Shown: positions 14,549 through 23,945, counted from the stretch's first letter. The stretch is 37,388 nt of DNA from Pseudomonadota bacterium (GCA_018817425.1 JAHITX010000037.1:1-37388), one strand, 5' to 3'. The notes: generated by a model not told the origin, from the letters alone. Translations and numbers: made by a program.

Positions 14549-14577
14549 ACATTTTCCCAACAGTTTTAATTACACCC

Positions 14578-14586
14578 CCCAAAGCA
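14578..14586. repeat. Target-site duplication, right copy (CCCAAAGCA)
   Basis: Exact repeat of 13043-13051, bordering the right inverted repeat of the ISKra4 element. Coding sequence of algC resumes immediately with GTGGTTGTTGG. Confidence 0.95.
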
Positions 14587-15895
14587 AGTGGTTGTTGGTT
14601 ATGATATACGCCTACAAAGTCTTGCACTGGCAAAAGCTGTTTCTGAAGGCCTTCTGGACAGCAATGTCGATGTAATCGATATCGGCCTTTGTGGAACTGA
14701 AGAGATTTATTTTCAAACAGCCGACCGACATGTGGGTGGTGGCATCATGGTCACCGCCAGCCATAACCCCATGGATTACAATGGCATGAAGATGGTACGT
14801 GAGGATAGCCGTCCGATCAGCGGCGACAGTGGCCTTAATATCATAAAGGAATTGGCCGAAAAAAATGTGTTTAATAAGAATACTTCACGGGGCTCGCTGA
14901 TAAATGACAAAAGCAAGGAAAATTATATTCAACATTTGCTGGGATATGTTAACCGCCCTGCCCTGAAACCACTTAAAATAGTCGTCAACGCTGGCAACGG
15001 GTGTGCAGGATTGGTCGTGGATCAGCTTGCCCATCACCTGCCTTTTGAGTTCATACGCATCCATCACGAACCGGATGGAAACTTTCCAAACGGCATTCCA
15101 AACCCGCTGCTTCCTGAAAATCGAGCGGCAACATCTAATGCCGTTAAAAAACATCGGGCTGATTTCGGGATTGCCTGGGACGGAGATTTTGATCGCTGTT
15201 TCTTTTTCGATGAAAATGGTCGGTTCATTGAAGGGTATTATCTGGTCGGCTTATTAGCCGTTCAAATTTTAGAAAAACATCCAGGCGCGCGTATTATCCA
15301 TGATCCGCGTCTAATGTGGAATACGGTATCGATGGTCGAGGCGGCTGGCGGCATCCCCGTGCAGAGCAAGACGGGACACGCCTTTATTAAGGAGCGTATG
15401 CGAATAGAAAACGCAGCTTACGGTGGTGAGATGAGCGCTCATCACTACTTTCGAGACTTTGCCTATTGTGATTCTGGAATGATTCCATGGCTTCTTGTAT
15501 CCGAACGAATTTCGAAAACTGGAATCCCCCTGTCAAATTTTGTAGATGAACAAATGAAGGCATACCCATGTAGTGGAGAAATCAACTATACTGTAAAAGA
15601 CAATACAAAAGTCATAGAACAAATTCTTTCACATTATAAAGCAAATGCCCTATTAGTGGATCGTACAGATGGTGTTAGCGTTGAATTCAAAGAATGGCGG
15701 TTCAATTTGCGCGCATCGAACACCGAACATCTCCTGAGACTCAATTTAGAAACCAGAGGTGATACAACACTCCTCCAAGAGCGTATACAAGATCTTTACA
15801 GAATCATTTCAGCCTCAGCATATTAACGAAATGTTAACAGATTTTTTATATACCTATCATTATTTATTTAATAATATCATAATTTTAAATCTTAT

Positions 15896-17884
15896 ATGAA
15901 ACATAATAAAATCATATTGCTTTTCTTTTTACTCTGCCAACTTTTTTTTGCAAACATAGTTTTATCTGAAGAACCAGAAGTAAATTTTGTCGATATTGTG
16001 GGATCTGACATAAAGGATGCTAAAGAAGCTAAGTTAGCCTGCGATTTGTTGGGTCTTCGGTTCGTAACCAACTATATTGGAACAAAAAGTAACAATGAAG
16101 TGTTGAGGTCAATAAAAGGATTATATAACAAAGAGGTGTTAATACTATCACAAAGAGTACTTAAATATTTCAATAAAGATATTGTTTCAATGTTCGGACA
16201 ACCCGATAGTAAATCAAAAATATTTATTTGGGGTATATGCTCTGATACGGACATCGCAAATTTGAGGATTTGGTCTGATAACAAAATCAAGCACTTTAGA
16301 AAATTTGAATTAAAACATCTTCCCACATCAATCAGTGTGGTAAATAATGATCAGATTTCAAAGGAACTTGGTGGGCTGGAATACCCTTTTATTAGCTCTG
16401 GCACAGGAGTAATAAATGGCTTTGAATTAACGGACTCTCTTAGAGCATTTACTCTTATAAATGTAGTCGATGAAGACCATAAACCAATATGTCCAATCTT
16501 TTTAAAAATAGATTCAGCAAATAAAAGTGTGTTCTATTTAACTTCCTGGGAAAAAGTCATTTCAGGTGAAAATCATAGCCTGTTAAAAATTATACCTCTA
16601 TTGATGTTTCTAAAATACTCCTTTGGAGACCGCTCTTGGCATGGTATTAATGATTATGCGAACTTTACTATAGATGACCCATGGCTGAAAGAACCATATG
16701 GTTATCTTAGCTTCAAAGATCTTTGCAAAGAAGCAAAAAGAGCGCCTTTTCACGCCACCATCGGATTTATTCCTTACAACTATCAAAAAAGCTATAATGA
16801 CGTTATAGAAACATTTCGACAATGTCCTCAGAATTTATCGATAGCAGTTCACGGCAATAATCATGATTTTTCAGAATTCCGTTATAATGGGAATACTCGA
16901 TTAGCTGATAAAAAAATCAGTTCTCTTCATCCGGATGAAAAGAATATTCTTCAAGCATTATACAGAATGGAAAAATTTAGTCGTAAAACTGGCATCCCAT
17001 TTGATCGCGTGATGATATTCCCAAGAGGAATTTACACCATAAACAGCTTGAGCCTATTGAAAAAAAATAATTTTCTTATGACAGTAAATAGCACAAAACC
17101 TTTAGGCATAGGACATTTCACTAATAATATTGATAAATCAAGAGGCATTACACTCGAATTTGAAAACTTCCCATTGGTTTTGAGAAATGAAGTCCCAAAT
17201 TTGAAAAATAATAAGAGCGCCATGATACTCATAAAAAATTGGATACAGATGCGATTATTTTTGGATTTACCAGTAATATTACTTACACATCATGACTTTT
17301 TTAAAAACAATCCCAATGGGCTCAATTCTATTTCAAATATGATTAATGAATTACAATATAAAGTTGTATGGACTAGCTTGGGGAATATAGCAAAGAATCT
17401 TTATTTGCAGAGAAGAATTAATGATCATGAAATAGAAATTTCTACTTATTCAAGCAATATTTATATAAAAAATAAATACCCACATATTATGAAATATAAG
17501 ATTAAAAAACAGGAAAACTTTATAATTCCTATTCGCTCAGTTGATGTGGATGGAATTAAACATAAATATCATCGAGATGACAGCTATATTAAAATCGAAG
17601 TTTTTATCAAACCAGGTCATGAAAAAAATATCCAGATTATTTATCATTCTGATAATCAAGTAGCAGATTTCACCTATTCTGATGACAGCTTACAAGCAAC
17701 TTTAGTTAGAAACCTATCGGACTTCCGTGATCTGTATTTACCAAAGCTGCCTTTTGGAGATAAGATGGTAATAATATTTTATTGGATAGGCGGTGTAAAG
17801 GGTTTTGGAATAGTCTTGTTAGGATTTACTGTAGTTTTTATTATTATATTAATTCTACATAAAAGAAAAAAGGCAAAATCCTGA
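15896..17884 (+). CDS. Exported, membrane-anchored NodB-like deacetylase family protein
   Basis: A 662-residue protein with an N-terminal signal peptide (residues 1-24, KIILLFFLLCQLFFANIVLS) and one C-terminal membrane helix (about 634-655, GIVLLGFTVVFIIILIL) followed by KRKKAKS, so the body faces the periplasm. A NodB-like domain is marked by TIDDP with D260/D261, VHGNNH with H319 and H323, FPRGIY, and LLTHHDFF. Before it is a large domain I do not recognise (about 25-240), and after it a beta-rich region (about 480-600). It may deacetylate the polymer during export. Compared with the cytoplasmic-looking deacetylase at 4363 it is a second, spatially separate candidate. Only weak ribosome sites are seen. 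Confidence 0.78.
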   Translation: MKHNKIILLFFLLCQLFFANIVLSEEPEVNFVDIVGSDIKDAKEAKLACDLLGLRFVTNYIGTKSNNEVLRSIKGLYNKEVLILSQRVLKYFNKDIVSMFGQPDSKSKIFIWGICSDTDIANLRIWSDNKIKHFRKFELKHLPTSISVVNNDQISKELGGLEYPFISSGTGVINGFELTDSLRAFTLINVVDEDHKPICPIFLKIDSANKSVFYLTSWEKVISGENHSLLKIIPLLMFLKYSFGDRSWHGINDYANFTIDDPWLKEPYGYLSFKDLCKEAKRAPFHATIGFIPYNYQKSYNDVIETFRQCPQNLSIAVHGNNHDFSEFRYNGNTRLADKKISSLHPDEKNILQALYRMEKFSRKTGIPFDRVMIFPRGIYTINSLSLLKKNNFLMTVNSTKPLGIGHFTNNIDKSRGITLEFENFPLVLRNEVPNLKNNKSAMILIKNWIQMRLFLDLPVILLTHHDFFKNNPNGLNSISNMINELQYKVVWTSLGNIAKNLYLQRRINDHEIEISTYSSNIYIKNKYPHIMKYKIKKQENFIIPIRSVDVDGIKHKYHRDDSYIKIEVFIKPGHEKNIQIIYHSDNQVADFTYSDDSLQATLVRNLSDFRDLYLPKLPFGDKMVIIFYWIGGVKGFGIVLLGFTVVFIIILILHKRKKAKS

Positions 17885-17892
17885 TTATAGAA

Positions 17893-19179
17893 ATGACAAC
17901 ATTAAATATTACAATATTAAGATTTGCTCACGCATTCGATTCCGGTGGAGGCACGGAGACTTATATAGAAGATCTTGACCGCATGCTATTAGCAAATAAT
18001 TCTTGGACTATCATACGGATGTATTTGACATATGATAAAAATACAAAATCTCAACAGCATGAAATTATTGGCAAAGGAAATTTGATTAAAGTCCCGCTTT
18101 ATGCTGAAAACCCAGACAAATTAGAATTAATGAATATTGAATCAAAATATGATGTTTTAAAAAACCGTCTAAAAAACCTGTTTCGTGACCAAATTATATA
18201 TAACCCGTTACTTTATTCTGTATTTTTTCAAAGTATAATTCAAAAAAGACCTATACCTAAAAGGATAAACGAAGCACTTAATGCAAAAGAATTAGCAACC
18301 GAATTAATGTCCGAACACAAGATTGATCTTGTTGTAATGCACTATGCATCAGGAAGTGACAGTGCTGCTGTAATTGAAGCAGCAATTCAACGAGACATTC
18401 CATATGTTTTTATCAACCACTTTTCAAATGATTGCCTGAACAGCGTTTCAGTCAGGGAACAAACAAAAAAGGCTGCCGGAATTGGCGGAGTTTCAAAGGT
18501 AGGTGTTCCAAAGCGGCTCCGTAATACTTTCTATAATATTTCCGATGGCATAGATATCAATATCTTTAAAAATACTTCTTCAAAACCAAATAATGATAAA
18601 AAGGATACCCCCATAATTCTGCTCCCTGCAAGAATTACCCCTTCAAAAGGGCAACACGATTTGATCAGAGTATGTGCCAATCTTCGTAATGAAGGCGTAA
18701 GATGTCAAATCGCATTGGCAGGCCGGGCAGACTCTGAGAGCTATATCAAAAAACTCAAAAATATGGCTAATAAACTAGGTGTGGGACAAGACGTTCTTTT
18801 TCTTGGCCTGTTGTCATCCGATCAATTGAGAGAATGGTACGATAAATCATCCATAATGGCATTTCCAACCTATCATAACGAAGGACTTGGCAGAGTATTA
18901 ATTGAAGCACAAGCAATGAAAGTTCCTCCGGTCAGCTATATTATAGGAGGTACTCCCGAGGCAATTATACACGGTAAGACAGGCTTTCTTGTTAAAAAAG
19001 GCGATATTTCCGATTTTGCAGCGAGGCTAAAGGAATTGCTTAATGATGCAAATAAGCGCAGGCACATGGGCGAGGCCGGGCGGGAATTTGTTGTAAGACA
19101 ATTCAGCCTGCAAGCATTAGCTATAAGACATGAAAAGTTTTATTTAAAAGCAATTTCAAAAGTAAGCCGAAAATTTTGA
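17893..19179 (+). CDS. Glycosyltransferase, GT4 family
   Basis: A 428-residue GT-B glycosyltransferase starting 8 nt after the preceding gene. N-terminal ILRFAHAFDSGGGTETYIED carries the glycine-rich acceptor-domain loop. The C-terminal Glycos_transf_1 domain includes ILLPARITPSKGQHDLI, IALAGRAD, the E-x7-E nucleotide-sugar motif in NEGLGRVLIEA, and GGTPEAIIHGKTGFLV. These features make it a retaining transferase acting on a lipid-linked intermediate at the inner face of the membrane. The sugar specificity is not deducible. Confidence 0.92.
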   Translation: MTTLNITILRFAHAFDSGGGTETYIEDLDRMLLANNSWTIIRMYLTYDKNTKSQQHEIIGKGNLIKVPLYAENPDKLELMNIESKYDVLKNRLKNLFRDQIIYNPLLYSVFFQSIIQKRPIPKRINEALNAKELATELMSEHKIDLVVMHYASGSDSAAVIEAAIQRDIPYVFINHFSNDCLNSVSVREQTKKAAGIGGVSKVGVPKRLRNTFYNISDGIDINIFKNTSSKPNNDKKDTPIILLPARITPSKGQHDLIRVCANLRNEGVRCQIALAGRADSESYIKKLKNMANKLGVGQDVLFLGLLSSDQLREWYDKSSIMAFPTYHNEGLGRVLIEAQAMKVPPVSYIIGGTPEAIIHGKTGFLVKKGDISDFAARLKELLNDANKRRHMGEAGREFVVRQFSLQALAIRHEKFYLKAISKVSRKF

Positions 19180-19278
19180 TTAAATCAATTGATAAATATT
19201 TAATGTTTATCTCTTAAAACTCGTCTATGTACTTCTAAATACTGCTAGAAAACTCCACATTAATCTTAAGGATCTAAA

Positions 19279-20496
19279 ATGAAAATATCTATTATTTTAG
19301 GCACTCGTCCTGAAGCAATAAAGTTGGCACCGGTAATTCTTGAAATTATGAAAGAGCCCGGCTTAGAATCCCAAATTTGTGTTACAGGCCAACATCGTGA
19401 AATGTTAGACCAAGTGCTAACTACTTTTGGTCTAACTCCAGACATAGACTTAAATTTAATGAGGCATAATCAGACCCTGACATCTCTTACTGTAAGTGCA
19501 ATTGAATCAATAAATAGTTATCTGCTTAATAAAAAGCCAGATCTCGTCTTAGTGCAGGGAGACACAACAACAGCCTTTTGTGCTACATTAACAGCATTCT
19601 ATAATGGTATTCCAACAGCACATGTGGAGGCTGGCTTGAGGACATGGAACCTTAAGTCACCTTGGCCAGAGGAAGCAAATCGTGTCTTAATCTCACATAT
19701 TACCCAACTGCACTTTGCACCAACAGCATCAGCAAGGCAAAACCTATTACGAGAAGGAATATCCGACAAAACTATCAACGTAACTGGCAATACCGTTATT
19801 GATGCACTGTTTTTCACTTTGGACAAAGTAAGGAAAAATCGTACAGTAATACCAGGACTGCCTAAATTCCTCCAACCTTTAGGAGATAGCAAAACAAACT
19901 CCCCTAAAATTATACTTATAACTGGGCACCGACGTGAAAGTTTCGGCCAGGGGTTCCAAAATATATGCTATGCCATTGCTGAGTTGGCAGAACGTTTTTG
20001 TGACTTTCATTTTATATACCCGGTTCATTTAAATCCGAATGTTCGCAAACCTGTAATGAGTATACTAGGTAAGGTAACAAAAAATAACAAAAAAATAAGG
20101 ATGGATCAAACGGTTAAAAAAGAATCATATATAAATAATGTTCATTTGATTGAACCGCTTACTTATTTGGAATTTGTTGCAATGATGGATCACTCAACTC
20201 TCATACTGACTGACTCAGGAGGCATACAGGAAGAAGCGCCCAGCCTTGGGAAACCGGTTCTTGTAATGCGTGATACAACTGAAAGACCTGAAGCGGTAGA
20301 AGCTGGAACCGTTCGGTTGGTTGGCACAAATGTTGACAATATAATCAAGGAAGTATCTAGTTTACTTCTTGATCCAGAAGCCTACAAGGTAATGTCGAGA
20401 GCTCATAACCCATACGGTGATGGATTGGCTTCAAAACGAATCGTTAAGATATGCCAAGAGTTTTTATCTAATTCACCGACCACCACTTCAGCATAG
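19279..20496 (+). CDS. wecB: UDP-N-acetylglucosamine 2-epimerase (non-hydrolysing)
   Basis: A 405-residue WecB/MnaA-type enzyme that interconverts UDP-GlcNAc and UDP-ManNAc. Recognisable blocks are MKISIILGTRPEAIKLAPVI, VQGDTTT, AHVEAGLRTW with PWPEEANRVLI, ITGHRRESFGQG, TDSGGIQEEAPSLGKPVLVM and RDTTERPEAVEAGT, which carry the UDP and active-site residues of the family. It is slightly longer than the usual 370-380, with an insertion around residues 260-280. No UDP-ManNAc dehydrogenase (WecC) is present in the window, so ManNAc itself is the likely product used. AAGGAT precedes the ATG. Confidence 0.94.
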   Translation: MKISIILGTRPEAIKLAPVILEIMKEPGLESQICVTGQHREMLDQVLTTFGLTPDIDLNLMRHNQTLTSLTVSAIESINSYLLNKKPDLVLVQGDTTTAFCATLTAFYNGIPTAHVEAGLRTWNLKSPWPEEANRVLISHITQLHFAPTASARQNLLREGISDKTINVTGNTVIDALFFTLDKVRKNRTVIPGLPKFLQPLGDSKTNSPKIILITGHRRESFGQGFQNICYAIAELAERFCDFHFIYPVHLNPNVRKPVMSILGKVTKNNKKIRMDQTVKKESYINNVHLIEPLTYLEFVAMMDHSTLILTDSGGIQEEAPSLGKPVLVMRDTTERPEAVEAGTVRLVGTNVDNIIKEVSSLLLDPEAYKVMSRAHNPYGDGLASKRIVKICQEFLSNSPTTTSA

Positions 20497-20525
20497 CTGG
20501 TAGTAATCTTGCTATAAAAAACTGG

Positions 20526-20575
20526 ACACTCAGTTAAGCCGTTATGGAGCGACACGATATCGCATAATTGAGTGT
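20526..20575. repeat. Long inverted repeat upstream of the methyltransferase pseudogene
   Basis: ACACTCAGTTA (20526-20536) pairs with TAATTGAGTGT (20565-20575) at 10 of 11 positions across a 28-nt loop that itself holds CGATATCG. Immediately after it, CAACAGAT (about 20579) and ATCTGTTG form a second small hairpin. No T-run follows, so it is not a standard terminator. It could be an operator, an element end or a structured leader. Confidence 0.45.
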
Positions 20576-20643
20576 ATCAACAGATGATGATAATATCTGT
20601 TGTAAAGATTTGTAAATTATTAATCGGACATCAGCGAGATAAT

Positions 20644-21711
20644 ATGAATCAACTTTATAGAATTAGAGAAAAATTTTCCTATCATTACAGAATTGGAGGA
20701 ATTTGGGGAATATTCTTTCAATTACATCAACATTTTCCAGTGCCAGTACCAAATATAATAAAATGGAAAATGGGGGTAGTGCACGAAATTAGGTTTTGGG
20801 AAAAAGTTTTCAATCAAGAGAATGAATATTGGCCAGGATTCAAAAAGCGACTCGATTCAAACAGGCCAATCGAAGGAGCCCTCAAAGAGCTATTGGCTGA
20901 AATCGATATAGTTAATCCCTTAATCCTTGATGTTGGTGCTGGACCAATTACATACCTGAGTACAGGCGGCTTCAATAGCTATCCAACCATTCGAGCTTGT
21001 GACGCGCTAGCCATACAATATGACAAAATATTATTAGCTCATAAAATTCAACCAAAGATAAGAACTGAACTATGTGAGACTGAGCACCTTACACATAAGT
21101 TTAATTGCCATTAGGTAAACCCCCGGCTCTGCCGGGGGACTCCCAGAGTTTGACAATTCCGGGAGTATGAATTTGACAAGCGTTCATCATACAAGATGCT
21201 TTTGTCATATCCGAATGCTTTTATCAGGAATCCAGCTTTCAAAAATCGGACAAAATCCGGATTCCCGCAAAACCACTGCGGAAATGGCAGGAGAAGATGC
21301 TTGACGATGATGCTTTTGGTATTTCGATTGCGATCAGGCCCCTTTGAGGGGCCAGCAATCGTAAAGCCTCCGGCTTTGCCGGAGGATATTTACTTTGACT
21401 TTTTCGATATTGTCTATTCGAGAAACTCACTTGATCATTGTCACGATCCCATTAAGGGCCTTGATCAAATGATTAGTGTGACTAAACCAGGTGGATATGT
21501 TGTTATCGAAGGGATACGTAATGAAGCTATCCATGAAAACTGGATAGGTATGCACAATTTTAATTTTGATACAGATGATACTGGAGACTTCATCATATCT
21601 AATAAAATAAAAAAATATTCTGTTAAAACGCAATTTAAAAAAAAAGTCTCTCTTAAAACCAAAATTAATAAAAGCTGGCTTGTTGTAATAATTCGAAAAT
21701 TAGAGGACTAA
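20644..21711 (+). pseudogene. SAM-dependent methyltransferase interrupted by a REP-flanked element
   Basis: The 5' part (20644-21111, 156 codons) has ILDVGAGPITYL, the SAM-binding glycine loop, and ends at EHLTHKFNCH. The 3' part continues with FFDIVYSRNSLDHCHDPIKG and VTKPGGYVVIEG, typical of class I methyltransferases in surface-polysaccharide loci. Deleting 21112-21399 joins the two in frame as KFNCHFFDIVYSRN, a natural family sequence, for a protein of about 259 residues. The insert begins with an in-frame TAG, so only the N-terminal half is translated, and it lacks the later catalytic half. The function would have been methylation of a sugar in the polymer. Confidence 0.82.
21112..21399 (+). 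mobile_element. 288-bp non-coding element bounded by REP-like palindromes
   Basis: Each end carries a related palindrome. The left is GTAAAC then CCCCCGGC-TCT-GCCGGGGG (21120-21138); the right is GTAAAG then CCTCCGGC-TTT-GCCGGAGG (21367-21385). Both are followed by TTTGAC. The stems differ by a compensatory C/G to T/A change. Inside are a further hairpin ACTCCC/GGGAGT (about 21139-21166) and a strong one at 21325-21361 (CGATTGC, GGCCCC-TTTGA-GGGGCC, GCAATCG). It has no credible gene. This looks like a palindrome-associated, non-autonomous element of the kind moved by Y1 (IS200/REP-type) transposases. The exact left border could differ by a base or two. Confidence 0.7.
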
Positions 21712-21712
21712 T

Positions 21713-23254
21713 TTGAAACCAACGAAAAATCTGTCTATAGATAACAGTAAGCCAAATCAAGATGATTTTAGTACTAATCACCTCCTTTCTAACTTAACAC
21801 ATAAAACGGTATCAAGCAGTTTTATCTCTTTGGGAACACAGGGTGCAAAATTCTTATTGAACTTAATGTCTACAATAATACTCGCCAGATTACTTATGCC
21901 TGAAGATTTTGGTATAGTTGCCATGGTAATGTCTGTAAGTGGGTTTTTTATGATGTTGAAAGATGCTGGCCTTTCAACGGTTGTTATCCAAAAAGACTTA
22001 ATAACCCATGAACAAGTATCAAACTTATTCTGGCTTAACATTATATTTTCCACTGGGCTAAGCCTAACTATGGCTACTATTGCTTATCCAGTTTCGTGGT
22101 TCTACAAAGAACCACGACTTGTTAATATAACATTAGCACTTAGCATAATTTTTTTTATATTTGGTTCCTCATTTCAACATCAAGCACTTTTGAAACGTCA
22201 ACTTAAATTCAAAACAATTGCAGCGATTGAAATAGGATCTATGGCCTCTGGATTTATAACAGGTGTATTTATGGCTTTACATGGCTATAAATACTGGTCG
22301 CTTATAGGACAAAATATTGCATTAGCTCTTATGACCTGTTTATTGACATGGTACTTCTCTAATTGGCGCCCAAGTTTTTTTACTCGTAATTGTGGCACTA
22401 TACCTTTGCTTAATTTTGGAATAAATTTAACAGGCGCAAGCTTATTGCAGGCTATTTCTCGTATGCTAGAATATTTTTTAATTGGTCGGTTTTATGGAGC
22501 ACAGGCACTTGGTATCTATTCAAGGGCTAATGCTCTTTTAATGAATCCTCTGCAGCAATTATTAAGCCCTCTATCTAATGTTTTCATACCTGTTTTATCC
22601 AGGCTACAAACTGATGAAAAACGTTATCGAAATATTTTTTTACAAATTTATGAAACTATGGCAATACTTATATTTCCTGCATCAGGATTGTTAATGATAA
22701 TATCTGACCCCCTTATAAATATTGTTTTAGGACCAAAGTGGCATGAAGCTGCACCTATATTCACATTATTTACAATTTTAGCAATTTATGCTCCTTTATC
22801 CGGCGCAACGATTTGGTTATTTACTAGTCAAGGGAGAGGGAATGATTTAATAAGGACTACTACTATTATTACTTTTTTTGGCATTTGCTCAATAATAGTT
22901 GGCTTACCTTTTGGGGCTAAAGGTGTAGCATTCAGTTATTCGTTGACTGGTATTTTCATTCGCCTGCCAATTCTTTACTATTTAGCTGGTAGAAAAGGAC
23001 CTGTGAGTACAACAGATTTATTCGTCAAGTTTGTCAAACATTTGCCTCTTTGGTTTGGTGTTGTTGGATCAACCTATATAACAAACATACTAATTCCCAC
23101 TCATGAACCAATACATCAAATCTTTATTTCTACTTTTGTCGGAGTCATTGTCAGTATATTCCTTATTTATAACATTAAACATGAGAGGGAAATAGCTATC
23201 AACCTAATAAATAAAATGTTCACTTTGATACCAAATAAATTTATAGTGAAATAA
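21713..23254 (+). CDS. wzx: Wzx-type polysaccharide flippase (MOP superfamily)
   Basis: A 513-residue polytopic membrane protein with about 12-14 predicted helices. N-terminal SSFISLGTQGAKFLLNLMSTIILARLLMPEDFGIVAM is the classic opening of RfbX/Wzx polysaccharide transporters, followed by GLSTVVIQKDLI. Its role is to flip the undecaprenyl-linked repeat unit to the periplasmic face. The start appears to be TTG 21713 with GAGGA just upstream; the first in-frame ATG is about 45 residues in and would remove the first helix. The start lies directly after the stop of the broken methyltransferase, so it was probably coupled to that gene, and the insertion may lower its expression. Confidence 0.92.
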   Translation: MKPTKNLSIDNSKPNQDDFSTNHLLSNLTHKTVSSSFISLGTQGAKFLLNLMSTIILARLLMPEDFGIVAMVMSVSGFFMMLKDAGLSTVVIQKDLITHEQVSNLFWLNIIFSTGLSLTMATIAYPVSWFYKEPRLVNITLALSIIFFIFGSSFQHQALLKRQLKFKTIAAIEIGSMASGFITGVFMALHGYKYWSLIGQNIALALMTCLLTWYFSNWRPSFFTRNCGTIPLLNFGINLTGASLLQAISRMLEYFLIGRFYGAQALGIYSRANALLMNPLQQLLSPLSNVFIPVLSRLQTDEKRYRNIFLQIYETMAILIFPASGLLMIISDPLINIVLGPKWHEAAPIFTLFTILAIYAPLSGATIWLFTSQGRGNDLIRTTTIITFFGICSIIVGLPFGAKGVAFSYSLTGIFIRLPILYYLAGRKGPVSTTDLFVKFVKHLPLWFGVVGSTYITNILIPTHEPIHQIFISTFVGVIVSIFLIYNIKHEREIAINLINKMFTLIPNKFIVK

Positions 23255-23316
23255 TTATAATTTATTATGACCATAATAAATTATATACAAATAGTATATA
23301 AAAGAAGCTGATTCAA

Positions 23317-23859
23317 TTGAAAACTCCCCAAATATTATTAAACAAAATTATAGAACTACACTTAAATACAAAAAAGCGTCATTTTCGAAAATGTGGCACC
23401 AATGTTAGAATAACGAAAGGATGTAGATTTTTTCACCCAGAAAAAATAGAATTAGGTAGTAATATTTATATCGGCCACAATGCATGGATTGATGCACAAG
23501 GGTCTATTACAATTCAAAGTGGAACCATAATAGGCCCAAGACTTATTATTTACTCAGCAAACCACAACTATAATAGTGATAAAGCAATTCCATATGACGA
23601 GGATATTATTTATAGTCCAGTAATCATTGGTGAAAACACATGGATTGGCGGAAATGTAATTATCTTACCTGGTGTTTCAATAGGCGAAGGCTGTGTAATA
23701 GGAGCAGGATCAGTAGTAACTAAAAACCAAAAAAGTGGGGTGGTAATTGGTGGAAATCCAGCAAAAATTATAAAAGAACGTAATTGGTCAATGTATCAAA
23801 AACTTAAAAGAGAAAATAAAATATATTATAAAATAAAAAATGATAGTAGTAAATCTTAA
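23317..23859 (+). CDS. Hexapeptide-repeat acyltransferase (LbH), first copy
   Basis: A 180-residue left-handed beta-helix acyltransferase of the maltose/serine-acetyltransferase type. Hexapeptide repeats run from about residue 30 to 160 (IELGSNIYIGHNAWIDAQGS, VIIGENTWIGGNVIILPG, VSIGEGCVIGAGSVVTKN). SANHNY (about residues 85-90) supplies the probable catalytic His on an extended loop. VIGGNPAKIIKE is the standard C-terminal end. Acetyl-CoA-dependent O- or N-acetylation of a sugar is likely. The best start is TTG 23317; no in-frame ATG lies before the fold begins. Very AT-rich codon use. Confidence 0.85.
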   Translation: MKTPQILLNKIIELHLNTKKRHFRKCGTNVRITKGCRFFHPEKIELGSNIYIGHNAWIDAQGSITIQSGTIIGPRLIIYSANHNYNSDKAIPYDEDIIYSPVIIGENTWIGGNVIILPGVSIGEGCVIGAGSVVTKNQKSGVVIGGNPAKIIKERNWSMYQKLKRENKIYYKIKNDSSKS

Positions 23860-23945
23860 TAACATTCTAATAGATAAATTATATTATCTTTCAAAATCAA
23901 GATTAAAATTAATTGAAGCGCAAGCGTAGAGAATGCATAAATGCC

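Larger units (their letters stand above)
13052..14577 (+). mobile_element. Complete ISKra4-family insertion sequence
   Basis: The element is 1526 bp. Its ends are inverted repeats: the left end starts GGGTGTAATTAAAAGTGTTGG-like and the right end is its complement with a single difference (AAAAG versus AAAAC). Flanking 9-bp direct repeats CCCAAAGCA mark target duplication. Inside are two overlapping frames, a small protein (13240-13536) and the transposase (13484-14548). The ends and duplication are almost perfect and the host gene is otherwise undamaged, so the insertion looks recent. Confidence 0.95.
12918..15826 (+). pseudogene. algC: Phosphomannomutase/phosphoglucomutase interrupted by an ISKra4 element
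   Basis: The gene lies in two parts. Residues 1-45 are at 12918-13051 (MLAPQNTSLTCFKAYDIRGK...). The rest is at 14587-15826. Removing the insertion (13052-14577) and one copy of the 9-bp duplication restores an unbroken frame reading [13 protein letters not shown], giving about 457 residues (AlgC of Pseudomonas is 463). Catalytic parts are intact: TASHNP with phosphoserine S103, DGDFDR near 243 (metal), [10 protein letters not shown] (sugar loop), [12 protein letters not shown] (phosphate loop). The distal part could start at GTG 14588 but has no ribosome site and lacks the first strands of domain 1. The product would convert Man-6-P to Man-1-P between the two ManC activities. Confidence 0.93.

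Noticed and set aside
21196-21711. Independent gene starting inside the REP-bounded insert
   Set aside because: Its first 65 codons are non-coding insert sequence and the rest is the displaced 3' half of the methyltransferase, so it is treated as part of that pseudogene.
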